Part shown: positions 1-13,600 of the stretch, piece after piece
How the letters are laid out: each line of letters starts with the position of its first letter
Numbering within the stretch: the stretch's first letter is position 1
Assembly: GCF_002775205.1 (NCBI RefSeq)
Contig: NC_036461.1
Span: 8,593,015 to 8,657,014, forward strand
Direction: 5' to 3'
DNA: 64,000 bases
Source of the DNA: Xiphophorus maculatus
Taxonomy: Eukaryota > Chordata > Actinopteri > Cyprinodontiformes > Poeciliidae
The notes under the pieces: generated by a model
The model's database searches: none
The model's input: only the letters and a program-made list of their open reading frames with translations
What the model was told of the DNA's origin: nothing
Program-made: the position numbers and the translations under genes

Positions 1-529
1 AAGAAGTCTGTTCACTCATCTGTCCAATAGCAGCATTTCCTAGTGTTTTGAAAACTGGTGCTTTATGTAATATAACAAGTGGAAAACACTAATTTAATTC
101 TACAGATGACCTATTATGCTTCCGTAAACAAGTTAGGATAGATCTGTGGGATGTTTGAAATATGCTCATTACATTTTTTGAACCAAATCATTGTTAGATA
201 ATGAGATTTTGGTCTGCTCAGTTCTGCCTATTTTGAGCATCTTTCAAAATGAGCTGTTTTAGGGTCCCTTGTCACTTTAAATCTAAATAAACTGCTGCTG
301 GCCATGCTCCCACCTCAACAGCTTGCATCTCACGTGAAAATGGCTTCATAATTATACAACACCACATCTTCGAAAAGCAGAAGTAGAGCCACCTGCACAA
401 CCAACGAGAATGCATCAAGTGGTTTCTGAATAGTGAGTCAACAACAAAACACTTGTCTTTTCCAGCAGCCATTGTACAGCGCATACAGCGGTTAGATTAG
501 CTGACTAAATGTGTTGGAGCTCTGCTTGG

Positions 530-542
530 GTTGCTAGGTAAC
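530..542. promoter_or_regulatory. X-box-like RFX motif
   Basis: GTTGCT A GGTAAC is a near-perfect palindromic match to the RFX X-box consensus with a one-base spacer. No gene start was recognised beside it, so function is uncertain; it would lie in the first intron or upstream part of TMEM63C. Confidence 0.35.
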
Positions 543-1936
543 GGATCAGTGTCTGTCGAATGTGGCTTAACAGTTTAGAGGTTTTTGAAATGGTTCCTTT
601 TCCAGACATCAAAAGTTATTAACTTATTGCCAAGAAACACAAGGGGGAGTTTTTAGGTGTTTGTGTTGTTTTTAGAAGCAGATGAGACCCAAATGTAAGA
701 GGAAAAATCTACATTTTCCATAATAGATCCCCCTTGATATATGCAGTGGTGATAAAAATGGACAGACTGATAATACAACAAACAACTTCATATATATTTG
801 GTTTGAATGCATTGTTTACAGTCTACCTAGTGTCAAAATTATACTTGTAGGGTCACATATATTCATACACCCCTACTAATATTTGGATAACTGACACTTA
901 TCAGGTTGCAGAGAGACAACTTAATTTTTGAAGAAATCAAAAAGCTTATATTTGACCAGTTACTCTATCAGAAATGGTGGAGCATTTTCAAATTGGATGG
1001 TCTGCTGGTATGGCTCACACTTTTAAGTATAATCCATAGATTTTTAATAGGATCGAAGTTTGGGCATTTTCAGAAGTGCCTAAGTTTTAACCTTCCAGCT
1101 GTTGTCTTGGGGTACTTACTGAATTTGGAAGTACTTTTTGGTCTTAATTATACTAAATGGAACTTGGTTATCATCTTACTGTCACTGATTATACAAGAGT
1201 TGATACATAATTATTTGATTTGGAAGCCTTGTCTTGACCCCTTCAAACATTTTTTATGTCAATGTGACCAAATAACCCAATATTTGTCTATTCTTACCAA
1301 AAAACATTGCTCTTGATTTTCTGGGAAGATATACATTTTACAGGTTTTCTTTATTGGCCAGTAACTGCTGAAAATTTATGGACTACCAACAAATAGTGTG
1401 CAGTCTCTTTGTTGTTTACTGAAGGCCCTTCATCCAAAGACTGATGTTTCCTGCTTGTAGGTTTCCATTTGATGGACTTTGGGATTTTTGTCTGTGAAAG
1501 GTGCTGGATAAATAAAATTGACCTACTCACTTTACTTCATAATGTTGAAATATTCATATAGGTTAGTAAAAAAATTGCCATCAGGTTCTGATCTTAGAGC
1601 TACCTGAATTCCTAGGAAATTTAGTTAGAGATCAGAAGCTACAGAACTGGTTATGGTGGCGTTAGAGTTAACAAACTGAGTTGAACAACGTGAGTTTCCA
1701 TCACAGCAGTGACCAAGTCAGTCTGCTGGGAGACTTGGGAGACAGATTTGAGTTTCTGGCCTTTTCGAGGACTTGTCAAATGACTCGAAGAGTTAACAGA
1801 AATCACAGTTTCTGTTAACTGAAAATAATTTTATTTTTTAAAACATAATCAGAAGTAGAATTAATCTCTTTAAAACTCTTTAAATAAATTTGCCTTTGTC
1901 CACTGCTGCACCTTAGACAGATTTGACTGATAGCAA

Positions 1937-1984
1937 TGTTTCTAAATATTGCTATATTTAGAAACATAGCAATATTTTGCTATG
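1937..1984. repeat. Chain of three overlapping inverted repeats
   Basis: TGTTTCTAAATA/TATTTAGAAACA (1937-1948, 1955-1966), AATATTGCTAT/ATAGCAATATT (1945-1955, 1966-1976) and CATAGCAA/TTGCTATG (1965-1972, 1977-1984) interlock. Confidence 0.85.
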
Positions 1985-2344
1985 TTTGTTCACATATCAC
2001 AAACAGACCAATGCAAGCAGACAAGAAGAGTGTGATGGATGAGCATAGTTTTGTTTTTGAGAAACCAATTTAGACTTTCTAATAGAGATCATGTGTTATT
2101 CCTCTGAGAGCTTCGCTTCTCGTCATTACGATGCTGCCATCACCACTCTCTGTGACCTTTAGCAACTAGGACGAAATCATGTCTGCATCGACTGCAGTGA
2201 GGCTCCACCCAACACTTTTGGAATATAATAGAAAACAAATATTGCATTTCCTAACGGTCCCTTGCAGTTTTAATATTGTGCATATTTTCAATATAATTTA
2301 TGTCTCTAGTTTCAAATACAGAAATAAGATTTATGTCCCAGGGT

Positions 2345-3440
2345 AACAGTGCTTCGAAAAGTATTCACACACTTCAACTTCAACATTTGATCATGTTACA
2401 ATTAAAAGGTCAATATATATTTTATGTGACTGCAAAAACGTAAAGTGGAAGGAAACATTTTCAACATTTATTACAAATATGACTCTGAAAAGTGTGGCAT
2501 GTGTTTGTATTCAGCCCCTTTTACTCTGGTACCCCTAAATCAAATCCAATGCAATCTCCAACTAATTAATAAATGGAATCCATCTATGTGTAATGTATAT
2601 TTAGACTGTTTAGAGAACATGGTGAAAAAACAGCATCATTAAAACCAAGTCAAAGGTAGAGCTTGGGAGGAGCTGCAGAGATTCACAGCTTAGGTGAAAG
2701 AATCTGTTGACAGGGGAGATGTAAACTTTGCACTCTATAATTCTGACCATAATAGAAGAACAAGAACAAATGCTCTATTAAAAAATAATGTAAAAAGGTC
2801 TTGTTTGAAGTTTGCCAGAAAATATGGTGACATAGCAAACGTGGGAAATTATTCTGAAAAAAGATTAGTGCAGAATTGATGCTCTTCTTTAGCAGAAATG
2901 GTGAAGTTAGTCAATGCTAAAGCTGGATGGATCTAAATGCAGGACAATCCAGGAAGAAAGAGCTTCACTGACTGCAAAAGAGATTGTGTCAGAAATTTAT
3001 CTTCCAGCACAGCAGGATAACAACCATAAATATACAGCTAGAGCTACAACAGAGTGGCTTTAAGTATGTTCACGTGCTAGAATGGCCCAATCAAAGTCCA
3101 GTTGAGGATTGTGGCAAAACTATATGTCCAGACTCAACTACTTTGCAAAGACGAATGGGCCTCACATTTTTATTTGAGTCTCTAGATATCCAAAACTTCA
3201 GAAACAAACCCCAAAAGATTAATTGTAATTCTATGAAAAAAGCTTTTTCTATAACGTATTGATTCAGAGGGACTGAATGTAAATGCATGCCTCATATATG
3301 AGAGGCATCCATTTACATTCTGTAATCATGCACCCACTAGCCTTCCACCTTACAAATATGTCCTACTTTTTTGTTGGAATTTTGCATAAATCCCCCAAAA
3401 TACACTTTAATGTGACATCATGTGAGCAAGTTTAGGTTTA
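2345..3440 (+). mobile_element. Tc1/mariner relic, family A, both ends present
   Basis: Begins with the family's terminal sequence (CAGTGCTTCGAAAAGTATTCA) and the subterminal inverted repeat. It keeps the internal TTTACTCTGGTACCCCTAAAT block, scraps of transposase sequence (AGAATGGCCCAATCAAAGTC region at 3080-3100) and ends in a degraded right repeat around 3375-3440. The transposase is full of stops and gaps. The consensus for the family is recalled from fish genomes; assignment to Tc1 rests on conserved catalytic-domain wording (W-PxQSP-like). Confidence 0.75.
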
Positions 3441-4609
3441 TGACAAAAGAGTTTCTAATTTTAACCCAGCTCCACTCAATTTGATCTGAGATTTTGGTCC
3501 CCATAATCATGTCCATAAACAGAAATGCAAATACATCACATTCTTGTCACACATGTCAAGTTAAATATACTTTTGGGAATCGAGTTTGTGCATTATTTAC
3601 AAACACGGGTGTGCTGTTTCTGTTGCAGCTTTCCAGATAATAATAGACTTCCACTTGGAGCTGTCAGCCGGCTCAGTTCCACTGTCAGGCCTCGTCAGTC
3701 TTGATCTCCGCTCTCGATCAGCAGCCTCCATCTTTTAATTGGCTCATTTTATGACTGCTGGGTTGTCGAGCCAACAGAGAGGGTTCGAACGCCGTCTCCT
3801 AATGACAGGCATGAGTCAAAGTGTGTTTCCCTCCAGGTGACAGGAGGACGCCTCGGCATTAATCCCATCATCACACTGAATAAAATATGTGCGGGAGTTA
3901 TAGAGGAGAACCACACTTCGAAACAGGAAAATGTTTAATGACAAGGGAGGAGAAAAGTACTAGGAGGATAAACGTTAGCCCATCATTCATCCAGGGGCCT
4001 CTGCCGTGCTTTCATTGCTTACAGATTGAATCATTCAACATTTATGGGTGCTTTTCTCCATTAACACAGCTGTCTAAATAGGCTCAGAAGAGGAGATGAT
4101 TTAATGCTGCCATTAAAATCAAAAGCTCATCAGCACTTTTACTCAATTTGCACTCATCATCGTTCATCCATGACCTTTCAGTTATGTCCGTGGATACCAC
4201 TTAACTCCACTTTTCAACTGTACTGAGTGAATAGGTTTTGTTTTTTAAAAACTGCTTGAGACAAACTGCTTGACATCCATTTGAGGTTATCCCGGTTTAT
4301 TTTTTGCAGCTGACCACTCTGATCTGACATAGCTGCATGGCATGTGTTCATGCGTTCACGCTGACCCGGTTCTGATAGTTTCCAAGACAACCATACACGA
4401 GAAAGTACAGGGAAAAGGAGGATGGCTCTTTGTTGCTCCAACATGTCAAACGTTTGAATTTCCTGAATGCAAGATGGAGATTTTGGAGGCAGCGCCTTGG
4501 TCACACATTATGGAGACACTTGAGCCGGAGCTTATATGAACAAAGTGTTTGACTGAGGATATCTGATTTCCCAGAAGCTCTGAAATCATTTCCGTTTTTT
4601 GTGTTGCAG
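3441..4609. other. Unique-looking non-coding sequence before TMEM63C exon 4610
   Basis: This stretch is less AT-rich than its surroundings and shows no transposon signature. It contains homeodomain-type TTAAT/ATTAA cores (for example GGCATTAATCCC near 3855 and GCCATTAAAATC near 4110). It may hold a regulatory element, but nothing in the sequence alone proves it. Confidence 0.3.
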
Positions 4610-7600
4610 TTGTTATTGCTCATCTTTTCTTGTCTGAGGAAGGCTGCGTGGGACTACGGTCGTTTGGCTCTGGTTATGGAGAATGACAGGTAAATCCCTC
4701 ATTCGCCACCCTAATCAGAAAAATCTGATATACTCTGCAGCCTGAGGCTCGTCCAAATGTTCAAGATGGGAGAAATTGTGCTCAGTGGAACGGCTCCCTC
4801 TGCTGCCAGACAAAGATGGCACATGCAGTCCTTTACTATACTGTATAATTTTAGAATAAGGTGCTTTGGAGTTTTTCAAATATGGGGGTACTGAAGTAGT
4901 ATCTTTTAGTTGTATATTCATCTTTTGTGTTTCTTCACTGTAAGTGAAAATTAAATGGATTTTTATATTTTATTTATTCTCTTTTAATTGGTAATATTAA
5001 ACATGCCCAGGATTATTTTTACCATAATGAGGTGATCGACATGTGCAGTGTTCCCACTGTTCAGTCAGTATTTGGAGGATGATTTAAAGTTGTGGAGTGA
5101 GTCTGCTCTGTGGGTTTTCTTGCTCATTCAGCACCCTACATCGTGGGTTTGATTAATCCTGTCTGACCGGTGGACGCTTCACAGTTCGAGCAGGCAGGCA
5201 GCATCTGTGCATTTTGCCAAGCGGCCCTTCTTTAATGTAATTGAATCATGCTGCCTAATTTGACATTCAGCTGAATAGTCAATGGTGAAGCCTAAGGATT
5301 GATATCCACTTACTTTGTCACATGCTTGTTTTTGATGTCCTCCAGACTCCAAAGCCCATGGCAATTAATGTTTGTTTATTTGGGGCAATGATAGGTCATA
5401 AGTGACAGTTAAACATGTTGTTTTGTTCCGTCTTGTCCCCTTTAGTCTTACATCCCTGTTTTATGGAGAACCGAGTGAAAAAGAAAAATCTCCCTCAGAG
5501 TCCAGCCCCTCCGACTCTGAGACAAAGGACATGGTAAGTTTTAGAGCTATTGACCATGATGAAGCTAAAACCAAATGACCCATTTTATTTGAGAAAACAT
5601 AACCTCAGAAGTCACTTAATTTATTAAAGATTATTGAAAAGCTTTTTCATGGTAACAAGAGAGGCCATAATTACCATCTAAAAAGTTATTGCTGGGTGGC
5701 TAAATGAATGCTTTATTTTGTTTGTTTTACACTTTTCTTTGTTTCATTAATAACAGGAACAATATAAAAACAGATTTAGTTCAGCAGCGCAACAAAAAGT
5801 GTGCGTGTGTATTTTTAAAGGTTTAAAGGGTTTCTATTTTAAATTATTTTTATGGCAAAAGCCCTAAACTTAAATGTTTTTATGTGGATTTTATGAGAGA
5901 CACCAACAATAAGAAGTGCATCATTTTGAAGCAATAAGAACTTTTATATTTTCCAAAGTGTGTTGCTTGTTAAAATAAGAAAAACTCCATAATCACACAT
6001 TCCAGGATAATTAGAGATGCGGGTCACATGGAACCTGTTTCCATCAGCTTTTCACATCTAGATTTCTTTCAACATCAACTTTTACGTCTTCCCAAAAATT
6101 CTCAAATAACATTTTCTCTAAACCTTTTCCATCCTAACACATGAATATGCTTTGATCTCATCGGTACATTGTAGCTCTGACTGCATAGTTTAGGCTGTTG
6201 TCCAGCTGGATTTTAACTCCAGCACATTCCTGCATTTAGCACCATTTATCTTACAAATCAACCCCTATCGCCTTCCCTGTCACTGTTGAAGAAAAGTATC
6301 CACACAGCAGTATGGTACCTCCACCATGTCTAACTGTGGGGATGATATTCTTAGGCTGATTTGTAGTGTTAGTTTTCACATACAGCATTTTGCATGTAGG
6401 TAAAAAGTTTAAGTTTGATCTTATCTAACAGGAAGTGGTTCCACATTTATGCCGAGTGCTGAAATGTATAAATCCTGGGATAACATTTTTAACCCAACCT
6501 GGCTTTAAACTTCTCCACAACTTTCTTCCTGTTCTGTCTGTTCCTTGATGTTTATGATTCTTTTTGTTCACTAATGAACAAAAACAACTGGTGTAATCTG
6601 GATTTAAAAATTTTCCCCTTAACAGGAAGAAACTGCAGCAGAACCAGAACCTGGCTCAGTATGAGCAGCCATCTGCTACAACAAACTGGGAAGTCAAGAA
6701 AAAAAGTTATTTTTTATAAATATAAGTTCTAGAGGTTTTTAATTGCTCAAATAAGCTTCTAATTGCTTTTTACCCAGCATGCATAGTGTTTTAAAACATG
6801 GAACCACAATTATGGACAGTTTCCATCTGTGAATCACTGCACATTTGACCATCTATTTAGTGTTTTAAAATTTGAATTGTACAAATGCAGGTTAAAAATA
6901 TATATGTTCTCACTCTTCCATGAACTTGTGTTAGTTGGCAGAAGGTCATGGACACCATCCAATGACAAATTGAACCCTATCAGATCATCACGAGTGTGAA
7001 AGTATAGCAGCAAGTTGATGCTTATAAGGTAGTAAAGGCCTGTTTTCCTACTGCACCACTATCTTTGAGTCAGTAAAACTATAATTAGGGTAAACAAATG
7101 TGATAGAATGAGGGGGAGACTAGTGGAGTCCAGCCATCATCACCCTGCACAATATTTTTAAGAAATACTATCATTACCAATACCAAAGATACTGCACAGA
7201 CAACCAGTCTCACACAGGTTTATTTACAGTAAACCAATGTGTCACTGTTAATTTGCTGAATCTATTTTCAAGCCTAAAAACTGCTGCATGCTGAGTTTTT
7301 CATAATGAGGCCCGGTTTGCCCAAGATGGCGTGGCCCCAACTGTTTGGATCGTGACTCAGCCGAACTGTCTATGACTCCCCATGACACCTGTGTGACAGA
7401 CTGAAGTCACTCCCTGCCTGTTTATAACACTGTAAGTCGAAGAATCAGACAGGAGTCAGAGGCCTGTGCCCACACAGAGCCGAGGCGGCAGTAAACTGAT
7501 TACAGCGCCAGCCTAGACCCATTAAATCTCCGTGTCACCCTGCAGTCCTCATGCAGAGTCCCCGCATGTTGCCACATGTAGCGTGTTGTTTATCATCTGT

Positions 7601-10600
7601 TTTGTTATTCTCTTCTCATTCCAGGGCTTCTGCTCGTGGCTTTCATCTCTTTACCATATGAAGTAAGTTAAGACACAGAAGTTTGTTCTGAAATTATTTT
7701 CATACCCTTCTAATCTCAGCTGATGTCACCATCCAACGTAAAGTCTAGGTTACAGCTCTTTTAGCAGCTCAGTAACCCTAGCTGGGTTTATGTGGCTTTC
7801 TGCTGGATGTTTGCATTAACTCAAGGCTGACTGCACATGGCTGTTTTAGCCTGTAAAATGGTTCTTTTAATGGTATCCATGGTTTCCATAGTATTGTGGT
7901 GGCGTTTGGGTGCTGCTGTTTTTAGCTCACATGTCAACGGCTCACCCAGGGATCTCCAGGGAAAAGCAAACCCACCCTGAAAGCTCACAATGTGTGGGCT
8001 GCATTCAAACCAGAACACACTGCTTACCTCTTCTTCCTGAACTTCCTGCCCAGGAATCTCTATGTTTTAGCTTTAATATTACAACCAGTGTTTTACTCAT
8101 ATTGACTTTGAAGCTGCAGAGTTCATGTTTATTAAGCACTAAACTTAGGTTAAACTGTTGTTGTTTTTGTCCTGAGGGCCAAAATAGTCAAATAAAAAGC
8201 ACTTGCAGGCCCTTTTTGTCTTATTAAATGCAAAACATTGTGTGACATTTATCGTATCTGCTCAAATAATAAGACTGCAACTTTCAAGATTTTATTGAAG
8301 CAAACAAAATAGCTGGATTTTTTTAAATGCAAACCATAAAACGGGTTTTTTCTTGATTATTTTTATTTTCATGTTTTTAATGCGGGTTGATTGTTTTCTC
8401 AGCCCAAGTCTGGGTAAGAGTTGTTGGATGTTTGTGGTCTTATGATACCAAATTACGACAAATGCAAATATCTGGACAATGACAAAGAAACTTTTTTATT
8501 TTATTTGTCTGTGAAATTTGTCAATCTTAAAGAAATAAAAGAAATATTCTTCACCTGTGTTTATAGATCATATTTGCCTGTCAGACCAAAACCTTAGATT
8601 GAGCTGAAAAGCAATCCTTTACTCATTTGTCAAACCTGGACTGTAAACTAATTGTTTTTTTTTATCCTTAAAACATGAATTTGGCCATGTGAGAACTTCA
8701 TCTTTGTTAACTCAGAAACAGTTTCAAGAACTTGCTTTCAGTTCTGAAAAGTGTATATTTTGGATAGGCATTTCATCCATATATTTTATGTGTGCAGGGA
8801 TGAGGAGATCCGCAGTAAATGCGGCATCGACGCAGTCACGTACCTGTCCTTCCAGCGCCACATAATGCTGCTCATGACGGTGGTTTCCCTGCTCTCCTTG
8901 GCTGTAATCCTGCCGGTCAACTTCTCCGGGAACCTCCAGGGTACGATGGGTTTTTAGGCAATTATGCAAGGAACGCTGTACATCACCCTAAACGCACCAT
9001 TCCCACCATAAAACATTGACGTAGCAGCTGTGGAAAATTCTTCAGCAGCTGGTCAGAATTAATGGGAAGGTGGATGATGTTAAATGTAGGGCAACCCTAG
9101 AGGAAAACCTAATGGAGGATGAAAAAAGATTTGAGACTAAGGGTGGAGGGGTTTCTTTTTAACTGCAAAAGTACTCTAAACATATAGCTAGAGTAGCAAA
9201 GGGCAGATTCTGATTAAAGTATACCCATGTATTAGAATGAGTCAAAAGCTCAAACCTAAATTCAACTTTCTTTGGTAAAATTGTTGCTGAAAGGTTCTCT
9301 CTCCATCAAATTTCACTGAATGTTATCATTTTATTAGCATAAATTCCAGTTTCTACATGTGACTCACCCCTAAAACATAATTGCAGTGACATGGCTGACT
9401 CAGAAGATTGAAGGAAAATGCAGGTCACCCTTCTCAGATTTTTATTTGTAAAATTTGATAACCATGTATCTACTTCCTTCGTCTTCAGAATTGGGGGGCT
9501 ATTTTGTGTCTTATCACGTAAAATCCCAGTAAAATACATGTAAGCTTGTGGTTGTAACAGGACAAAATGTGGAAAAGTTAAAGTGAGGATTAAAACTTAA
9601 AATAAAGATCCTGCTCTATATATATAATCTAAGGCTTTTGACATGCTGGTGAGAAGGCAACCCAGGCTAGAATAGAAATGGCTTAATTTCCTATTGGTCC
9701 ACACAGGCAGGTGTTAGGAGCGGGCTGAAGCGCATAACCAGCTGCTAAATAGCAACAGAAATCCTTTCTGGCAGCTGTGTGTTTATTTTGTAGGAAGCAC
9801 AACAGGATGAAGGCAGGGACCTTTTATGGGTTCTGTGGGGAACTGAGCTGGTTTCTACTAGCTGTCGTCTTATGGACTGATGTGTCACCCTCTGTTAAAT
9901 AAACTATCGCAGGCTGCCATAGCAATGGCAAACAAAGGTTGGCCCAAATTAAACCAGACATGGCTGACGTGAGGACATTGTGTAAAATTCATATAGCTGA
10001 ACATGAGTTTGCTTTAATTGCACCTCTCCCTCTAGACAAGAGTGGTGGGATTTTCCTTTTAAGCTATGACAAAATTGAAATGTATGTCATGTGGCATTAT
10101 TTCTACAGGAAACAGTCCCGAGGACTTTGGAAGAACAACACTTGCTAATGTTAGCGCAAAGTAAGTGAGAGACAACATGGATGACATCACACCTCATGAA
10201 ACAAACCAGAGGTATTAAAAAAAGTATTTGTAACTGTTGTGTTATTTGTGTGCTTCAAAGGGACAGCTTTCTTTGGCTGCACAGCGTCTTTGCTCTGGTG
10301 TACTTTATCATCACTGTGCTGTCCATGGCTCACCACTCTGCAAGGCTGGAACACAGAGATGATGAAAAGGTCTGTCAGCATCACATCACATCAATCCCTA
10401 CAAGAAAACCACTTCCCCTCTGTGCCTTCATTTGTATTTTACACCTACCTAAATGGAAGACATAGACTTAGCTTGCTTTCAATGTAATCTGAGATATTAA
10501 CTTATGTTATGTACCAGCAACCTTCATAAAACATTTAGTTTTATATTGTTTTAAAATTAGCCTAAAGTAGTTATTATGTATATTTCTCAGGATATATTTG

Positions 10601-13600
10601 GAATCGACATAAAATGTGCACTCAAATTAGAGATTACAAGAACAATCAATGTCAAGAAAAAACAAAATCAAGAATTAGTTATTTTTTACTTCAAATTTTC
10701 TTTTCTTACTCTCCCCATCATTCATTAATTAGTGGTCCATCTTGCCCTTTATCTAATGATGGCATGCAAACAGCTGTTGGTGTAATCACAAAAAGGCGGT
10801 CACTGCTTCTTGCAGGGTGACATTTTTTTGTCTGAAGTTTACATGTTGCAGGTAGAGACATCTAGCTGTACATGTGTTATTGTGCATCTGTTTGCAGCCA
10901 TTTTCATGTGCAAGTGTAGACATTGACTTTGCGGTCATGGCCAGCAACATCTTATTTGGGTGTAAAGGGACAAGAAGGCCCTAAACAGTTCATTGTGAAA
11001 TGAGATCAAAATCAGCAGAACTGACCAGACTAAAATTTGATTATCTAGGAATGATTTTGTCCAAACCTGTTAATTATAGCAGAATAGGTCACCTTTAAGC
11101 TCTGAGAAAACTACAGAGGGGGTCAGATCTAGCTCCAACATAGGCCTACTTCATAGATTTCTAAACCCTTTCAGGGTCTGATTTTACCAAGCACCTCCTG
11201 TTTATGTTTTTTCATGTTACTCCATGGTGGGGAGTTCTTGTTGGTGACCAGGAAAGAGTGCGTATTGTGCTTGTCTACTCTTTTTAAGAAGATGTTTCTG
11301 TCTATTCCTTTTCATAGGAAGGTTACATTTGTGTTCCTGCTGAGTATTGATGATTGCTCCGTTTTTGTTCAGAGGCAGCTTTTGTTTGGTTTAATGGTTT
11401 CATTTACGTTCTATGAATATTGTTGAAACTGATTTTACTCTAGTTTGAGGAGTAAGGGTGTTGCTTGTTTCTCATTTCAAGAAGCTCAAGTCATTATTTT
11501 TATTACTAAACTCTTATTTTTGCTACATTCCTTCTGCCTTTTTATTCTTCCCATTGTTTATTGTTACATTCCCTCATCTCCTGGACAGCATCTGGAGATG
11601 TAACAAGTGGGGGCTCGTCCAGGATCTTTTGAATGAAAAGTGTTTTTAGAACCACTCATGTGGTGGGATGAGTAATCCAGTTTGCTTTGTGTCCTTTTTT
11701 GTTTTCTGAGTGATAGGTATTTTCTCAACCTATAGAAAGAACCACAGACAACATTATTTAGTTTTCAACCAAATTCTTTCAAGAATTGAGAAGGCACCTA
11801 CAAGCTCCTACAAGTTGATCTCCTTGAGTTCTGCCATTCTGCTGCAGAACTTGTCTTTTTATTAGCAGAGAAAGAGAGTGATCTTAACAAAAAGGGGGGC
11901 TACCCTGATAACAAGGAAGGAAAACATAAACTAAATTCTACACACAGACAATTAGAGGCAACTAAGGAGTATCTCAGGAAGTTCTTCTAAAGAAGCACCT
12001 GCAAAAACATGCTTGAGGTCAAGGAAAAGTTAGTTATGTCTTACACACAATTTAACAAGTTCTTCCTCTCTGGGGTGAGAACACTAAACCTTAAAATAAA
12101 AAACAACTAGTAATATAAAACTACTAATGTAAGAAAGATAATAATTCTAACACTGAGGTAAGGTGGTTATTGATGTGGTAGGATAGAGGGGGCTCACTGG
12201 ATCCAACAGTCCTATGTTTGGATTGGTCCGTGTGGTTTCCTTTCTTTTTTAAATTTTGGCTGACACATCATAATGAGCGTTAGTTATTGTGGCTCTGTAA
12301 AACAATTGTTTTCTGGTTCAAGTAAACAAGGTATCATTTGACCTGAATGAGTTTGTGGCAAGCTGGATGAATGCATGAAAACAGATTTGAGCGTGAACTA
12401 TTGTTGCTGAACATTTGTTGTCACAAGGTGGTGTTTATTTACCCTGATGTTGATGAAAGATCTTGGGTTAATGCAGAGGATGGAGATCCATCTGTGCCTG
12501 CCTCGGGGAGGGCACATGAACCTGTGGTTGAGAGTAAAACTCCTGCCAGGAGTGTGAATGAGGAGGGTTAACCGGTCACTCTGTCACGTTACGATCTGTT
12601 CTCTGTGGAGTCATCAGTGGGTTCCCGTTTAAAGGCACAGTTAAAGCTAAGGTTGGCCCGATTTCATTTGGAGAAAGAAGAAAGAGAATGAGAGTTCCAG
12701 TTTTGAAGAAAGTTGGAGTTGACGCGGCTTGAAGCTAAAACAACTATAGAACTTTGTGAACCAGAACTAAGAAAATCCTCAGTTCCTCTTCTTTTAATGA
12801 AGGTTTGGCAACCGTAGAGGGAATGTTTGACGTCAGTAAACACATCTCATTAGTTCCAGTGTTCCGTGAGATAGAAGTTGAAAGTTATTTTGAAGTTTTG
12901 AATGAATTGGAATGGCCTTAAACTAGCCACAGGATGTGAGGGCTGTACTTGAATCTAAACAGGTGTTGTCTCATTCATTTTCATTTCCACACCAGGATCA
13001 CGGATGTCCTTAAATGCATTCTGCCAGTTGTGTGGATAAAACTACTTTGCAAATTGTTAAAATATGTTGACTTTCTCTGCAATTAAATGAGTACAGCTTA
13101 AAATGAAAGAATTACAATATATGCAAATAAAAACTTTTTTGATTTTATGTAAAATAATATTTAAGCACATACCTGCTGTCTTGAAGTTCCATTTATGTGG
13201 CCAGATTTTACCCGTGGGCCTGGAGTTTGACACATGATCTAAACCAACAGGCTCAATAAACTTGTGCTGTATTATTTTCTAAGGATAGTTTGTTATGCAG
13301 CAAAATGAAAGTTGCCATTTTGAGATCGTATGAGTTAGTGCCAGAGGCTTTCAGGAAGCGTTCTCACCAAAGTTTTTCTACCGATGGTTGTCCTGTCAAG
13401 TGAAAGATGTTGATTCTCTCCAGGAGTTAATGTTCAGATAGACTGATCGAATAGTGGTTTATCTAAATGAGCAAAAAGTAACCACTTTAAAAGAAGCAGT
13501 GATTCTTGCAGGTGAGTTTTTCTTGACTCATCAAATCGCCCTTAGAAGCTTTGATTTCATCCAGATAAAGCCAGAAGTGTGATGGTTTCTAATGCCGCTG

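Larger units (their letters stand above)
1..2340. other. Non-coding, probably TMEM63C intron 1
   Basis: No exon of a known protein was found. An X-box-like motif lies at 530-542. A LINE/SINE-type 3' tail (GTGAAAGGTGCTGGATAAATA) lies near 1496-1520. An open stretch at 906-1316 has no ATG start and no recognised similarity. A cluster of overlapping inverted repeats lies at 1937-1984. Confidence 0.5.

Noticed and set aside
906..1316. Open stretch of 136 codons on the plus strand
   Set aside because: It starts at TTG, not ATG, has a Leu/Ile-rich composition expected of AT-rich DNA, no splice support and no recognised similarity.
4214..4539. Overlapping open stretches on both strands as TMEM63C first exon
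   Set aside because: Neither contains the expected N-terminal block before the LRKAAWDYG exon, and no suitable donor follows.
11608..11625. Primer-binding site read as evidence of a retrovirus
   Set aside because: The tRNA-Pro site is used by many retroelements. The adjoining gag remnant has a SCAN-like capsid and no envelope gene was seen, so an LTR retrotransposon fits better.
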